Source: CAYPGJ01 sp964638515 | Lineage (GTDB): Bacteria > Planctomycetota > Phycisphaerae > Phycisphaerales > UBA1924 | Length of the DNA stretch: 64,000 bases | NCBI GenBank assembly: GCA_964638515.1 | Contig: CAZWZL010000012.1 | Span: 1-64,000, forward strand | Direction: 5' to 3' | Part shown: piece by piece, positions 62,828 through 64,000 of the stretch | Position numbering within the stretch: position 1 is the first letter of the stretch | How the letters are laid out: every line of letters starts with the position of its first letter | Notes under the pieces: model-generated | Databases searched by the model: none | Told to the model about the DNA's origin: nothing | The model's input: only the letters and a program-made list of their open reading frames with translations | Program-made: the position numbers and the translations under genes

Positions 62828-63933
62828 CCCGCACCGCGGCCATCGGCATATCGCTCGCGGGCATGGTGCTCCTGTTGGCGCGTTCTCCCGGTCTCGCCCA
62901 GGTCTCGATGCGCGATCCCGGCAAACCCGAGGCGCCGGTGATCGCCGTCTCGGCCGCCGGCGTCGAAATCGCCGGCGCAGACCGCGCCGTCATCCCGTGG
63001 GATCGCGTGGCCGCCGTTGAGGGTGACCTCGCCGACCAGGCCAAGCGGTTTGCCTCCATCGCCGATCGCGCATGGAGAGCCAGGACACGACTCGAACGAT
63101 CCGACGTTGCGTTCGCCGAGCCTCTCTTCGACGAGCTCCTTCTCGAGCGGCTGCCCGGCCCGACCGGCGCTGTCATCGCGCGAGGCGCGCTGGTTTGCCG
63201 ACTAGAACGAGGGGCCCTCGCCTCCGCGGTCGCGCCGTGGATCGACGCCGTCGCCCTGCGTGCGTTCACGACTTCGCTCCCCGAATCGAGCCCCCTGGCT
63301 CGCATCATGGATCCCGCCGACGCCCTCGCGCCGCTTCTCCCACCCATCTTCCTCAATGACGAGTCGGCCTTGTATCTCATCGAACACCCCGTCGATGCCC
63401 GCGATGACCCGCATGCGTCCGCGCTAGCCTCCCTCTATGTCGCCGCAGCGCGCGCCGCGAGGCGCTCGGCCTCAACGTCCCTCCCCCCGATCGATGCCGA
63501 CGTCCTCGCCGTTCCGGCCGTGTCCTTCGTGCACGCCGTCGTGGCCGCCCAGATCGGTGACGTGTCCGAACGAGCCGCGGCGCAGACCGCGCTCCGATCC
63601 GTCATCTTCCGAGAGTCCGGGACCTTCCGCGAAGCCTGGGCCCGCGTCGCGATCGCACGCTCCCTCTCGATCGAAGGCGATCGCGCATCCGAACGCGAGG
63701 CCGTGCTCCATTACTTCCATCTTCCGGCCCGCTTCGGACGCTCTCAGCCTTACCTGACCGGGATCGCACTGGCCGAAGCGTCGAGGATTCTGGAGCGTTC
63801 CGACGATCCCGACGCCGCCAACGTGCTGCGTAATGAGCTCGCCGCGTCCATGCCGCGCCACCCCGCGCTCGCCGCGCTCAACCGCCCTGCGCCTCCCCCA
63901 CCCCAGCCACACGCTCCGGAGCGCAGGCCGTGA
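62824..63933 (+). CDS. Secreted protein of unknown function, coupled to vWA gene
   Basis: 369 residues. Start at 62824 is fixed by the ATGA overlap with the vWA stop. The signal peptide is MTRTAAIGISLAGMVLLLARSPGLAQ. No family is recognised. The first ~80 residues include a strand-rich segment (VIAVSAAGVEIAGADRAVIPWDRVAAVEG) that looks like a small beta sandwich; the rest is Ala/Arg-rich and helical, with TPR-like spacing near the end (REAVLHYFHLPARFGRSQPYLTGIALAEASRILE). The tail is Pro-rich (RPAPPPPQPHAPERRP). It ends in a GTGA overlap with the following gene. Confidence 0.75.
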   Translation: MTRTAAIGISLAGMVLLLARSPGLAQVSMRDPGKPEAPVIAVSAAGVEIAGADRAVIPWDRVAAVEGDLADQAKRFASIADRAWRARTRLERSDVAFAEPLFDELLLERLPGPTGAVIARGALVCRLERGALASAVAPWIDAVALRAFTTSLPESSPLARIMDPADALAPLLPPIFLNDESALYLIEHPVDARDDPHASALASLYVAAARAARRSASTSLPPIDADVLAVPAVSFVHAVVAAQIGDVSERAAAQTALRSVIFRESGTFREAWARVAIARSLSIEGDRASEREAVLHYFHLPARFGRSQPYLTGIALAEASRILERSDDPDAANVLRNELAASMPRHPALAALNRPAPPPPQPHAPERRP

Positions 63934-64000
63934 GCGCTGCACCGCTCCGATCCATGGTGCTCCTGCTCTCCCTCGCGTCGTTCGCCGTCGCGCAGGTCTC
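63930..64000 (+). CDS. Start of a further secreted protein (cut by window end)
   Basis: GTG at 63930 overlaps the preceding stop by four bases (GTGA). The 23 residues visible read VSAAPLRSMVLLLSLASFAV and then AQV, a hydrophobic run ending in a signal-peptide-like AQ. This looks like a third exported member of the coupled vWA run. Nothing further can be said. Confidence 0.6.
   Translation, partial: MSAAPLRSMVLLLSLASFAVAQV

Overview
The window reads as a high-GC, Gram-negative chromosome segment from a planctomycete, most likely of the Phycisphaerae type. This is an inference from GC-rich coding DNA, lpxB and a secretin, a B12-dependent queG, several large secreted proteins with no recognised domain, and genes in short runs that switch strand often. 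Two runs of exactly 100 N (10115-10214 and 16044-16143) are scaffold gaps, so this is a draft or metagenome-derived assembly.

Layout. 1-1860: a truncated TPR-like tail, then a membrane-anchored zinc-ribbon/nuclease-like gene in visibly AT-richer DNA. 1861-6445 (minus): fatty acid desaturase, RRM protein, then lspA, dksA-like and accA in one direction. 6613-9881: proC, an M42 aminopeptidase (minus) and ygfZ. 9882-10462: no gene; a cluster of double-hairpin repeats interrupted by a gap. 10463-13333 (minus): ABC-2 exporter pair and a methyltransferase. 13335-22560: ubiD, a small lipoprotein (minus), mfd (5' end disturbed by the second gap), nuoB, a coiled-coil secreted protein, a scramblase-like protein and a Tat-exported superoxide dismutase. 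22575-26450 (minus): queG, a sugar isomerase-like protein and an M28 peptidase lipoprotein. 26688-30728: gcvP and a DUF1028 lipoprotein. 30747-34457 (minus): priA and a secreted ankyrin protein. 34601-40482: carA, a giant secretin, and a STAS / HATPase partner-switching pair. 40510-47153: a hypothetical, an AGCS symporter, a PD-(D/E)XK-like protein, lpxB and aspS. 47163-50958 (minus): two tandem DAACS symporters and an NDUFA9-like NAD-binding protein. 51068-57405: a CPA2 antiporter, trxB, a 693-residue secreted protein and alanine dehydrogenase. 57412-59312 (minus): comEA-like and a GH10-like protein in a 4-bp overlap. 59434-64000: purC, a TSCPD protein, pyrH (minus), then a coupled run of vWA membrane protein plus two secreted unknowns, the last one cut by the window end.

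Most genes are housekeeping: lipid synthesis, lipid A, nucleotide and amino acid metabolism, DNA repair and restart, translation. The parts that deserve attention are the repeat cluster near 10 kb, the abrupt change in strand composition inside ubiD near 13.6 kb, the secretin with its partner-switching neighbours, the GH10-like protein that appears to lack its nucleophile, and the vWA operon at the right end. I found no CRISPR array, prophage, transposase or convincing RNA gene, and no clear candidate for an entirely new system.
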